Source of the DNA: Candidatus Sulfurimonas marisnigri
GTDB lineage: Bacteria; Campylobacterota; Campylobacteria; Campylobacterales; Sulfurimonadaceae
Length of the DNA: 64,000 nucleotides
Direction of reading: 5' to 3'
NCBI RefSeq assembly: GCF_015265475.1
Contig: NZ_CP054493.1
Coordinates: forward strand, 930,001 to 994,000
Part shown: piece by piece, positions 63,978-64,000 of the stretch
Numbering within the stretch: position 1 is the first letter of the stretch
Layout: every line of letters begins with the position of its first letter
Program-made: the position numbers and the translations under genes
Notes under the pieces: generated by a model
Database searches by the model: none
What the model saw: only the letters and a program-made list of their open reading frames with translations
What the model was told of the DNA's origin: nothing

Positions 63978-64000
63978 GCAAAATACACAGAATCAGCACT

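Noticed and set aside
1-64000. CRISPR array, prophage, toxin-antitoxin or defence island
   Set aside because: No regular direct repeats, phage structural genes, restriction genes or toxin-antitoxin pairs were recognised anywhere in the window.

Overview
This 64 kb window is AT-rich (roughly one third G+C by eye) and reads as chromosomal DNA of a Campylobacterota (epsilonproteobacterial) chemolithotroph, most like Sulfurimonas or a close relative. The reasons are: the long form of TrmB, the trmB-ftsE-ftsX-envC order, RNase Y in a Gram-negative, a DUF2018 protein, a UbiD-like decarboxylase of the type linked to futalosine menaquinone synthesis, small monoheme c-type cytochromes, and promoters with a strong extended -10 box but no clear -35. 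The genus is inferred; no search was run.

Layout. 1-4918: a fibronectin type III protein cut by the window edge, then trmB, ftsE, ftsX and an EnvC-like hydrolase activator. 4919-8265: thrC surrounded by decayed genes, namely a small membrane protein remnant, a proC pseudogene and at least one unknown remnant, ending at intact proA. 9505-14958: a receiver protein with a degenerate HPt domain, rsmH, an FtsL-like gene and an RND pump. 14994-15070: a CAU tRNA. 15385-21867: mostly uncharacterised accessory genes, a D,D-carboxypeptidase, an esterase and a cyclic-nucleotide-domain/aspartase fusion. 21928-31710: an orphan response regulator, thiS, acpS, fliL, radA, a chemoreceptor with an upstream receptor fragment, ftsY, a TlpA-like lipoprotein, formate-tetrahydrofolate metabolism and rny. 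31735-40781: a cytochrome, a CDF transporter, cmoB, a thioesterase, a methyltransferase, an MBL hydrolase, nadE, a DegT aminotransferase, lpxK, argB and an MnmC-like oxidoreductase. 40880-47244: a tight run with DUF2018, prenyl synthase, hemA, proS, fxsA, a DsbC-like gene and hemC. 47284-53332: UbiD-like decarboxylase, a second cytochrome, argH, OsmC, a 39-residue membrane peptide, MltC-like transglycosylase and HIT. 53429-62743: pheS, pheT, aroA, ispH, rpsA, an unknown membrane protein and serA. 62914-63977: an insertion sequence with terminal inverted repeats and a frame-disrupted transposase.

Most of the window is housekeeping: division and cell wall, tRNA modification and charging, haem, amino acids, isoprenoids and quinone. 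I did not find a defence island, CRISPR array, prophage or biosynthetic cluster. The observations most worth following are: an over-represented TACATGTA octamer that also forms paired inverted repeats at gene ends; the aspartase fused to a cyclic-nucleotide-type domain with an altered ligand pocket; a prolyl-tRNA synthetase lacking almost all of its editing insertion; an HPt domain without its histidine; and the decay of proC beside intact proA.
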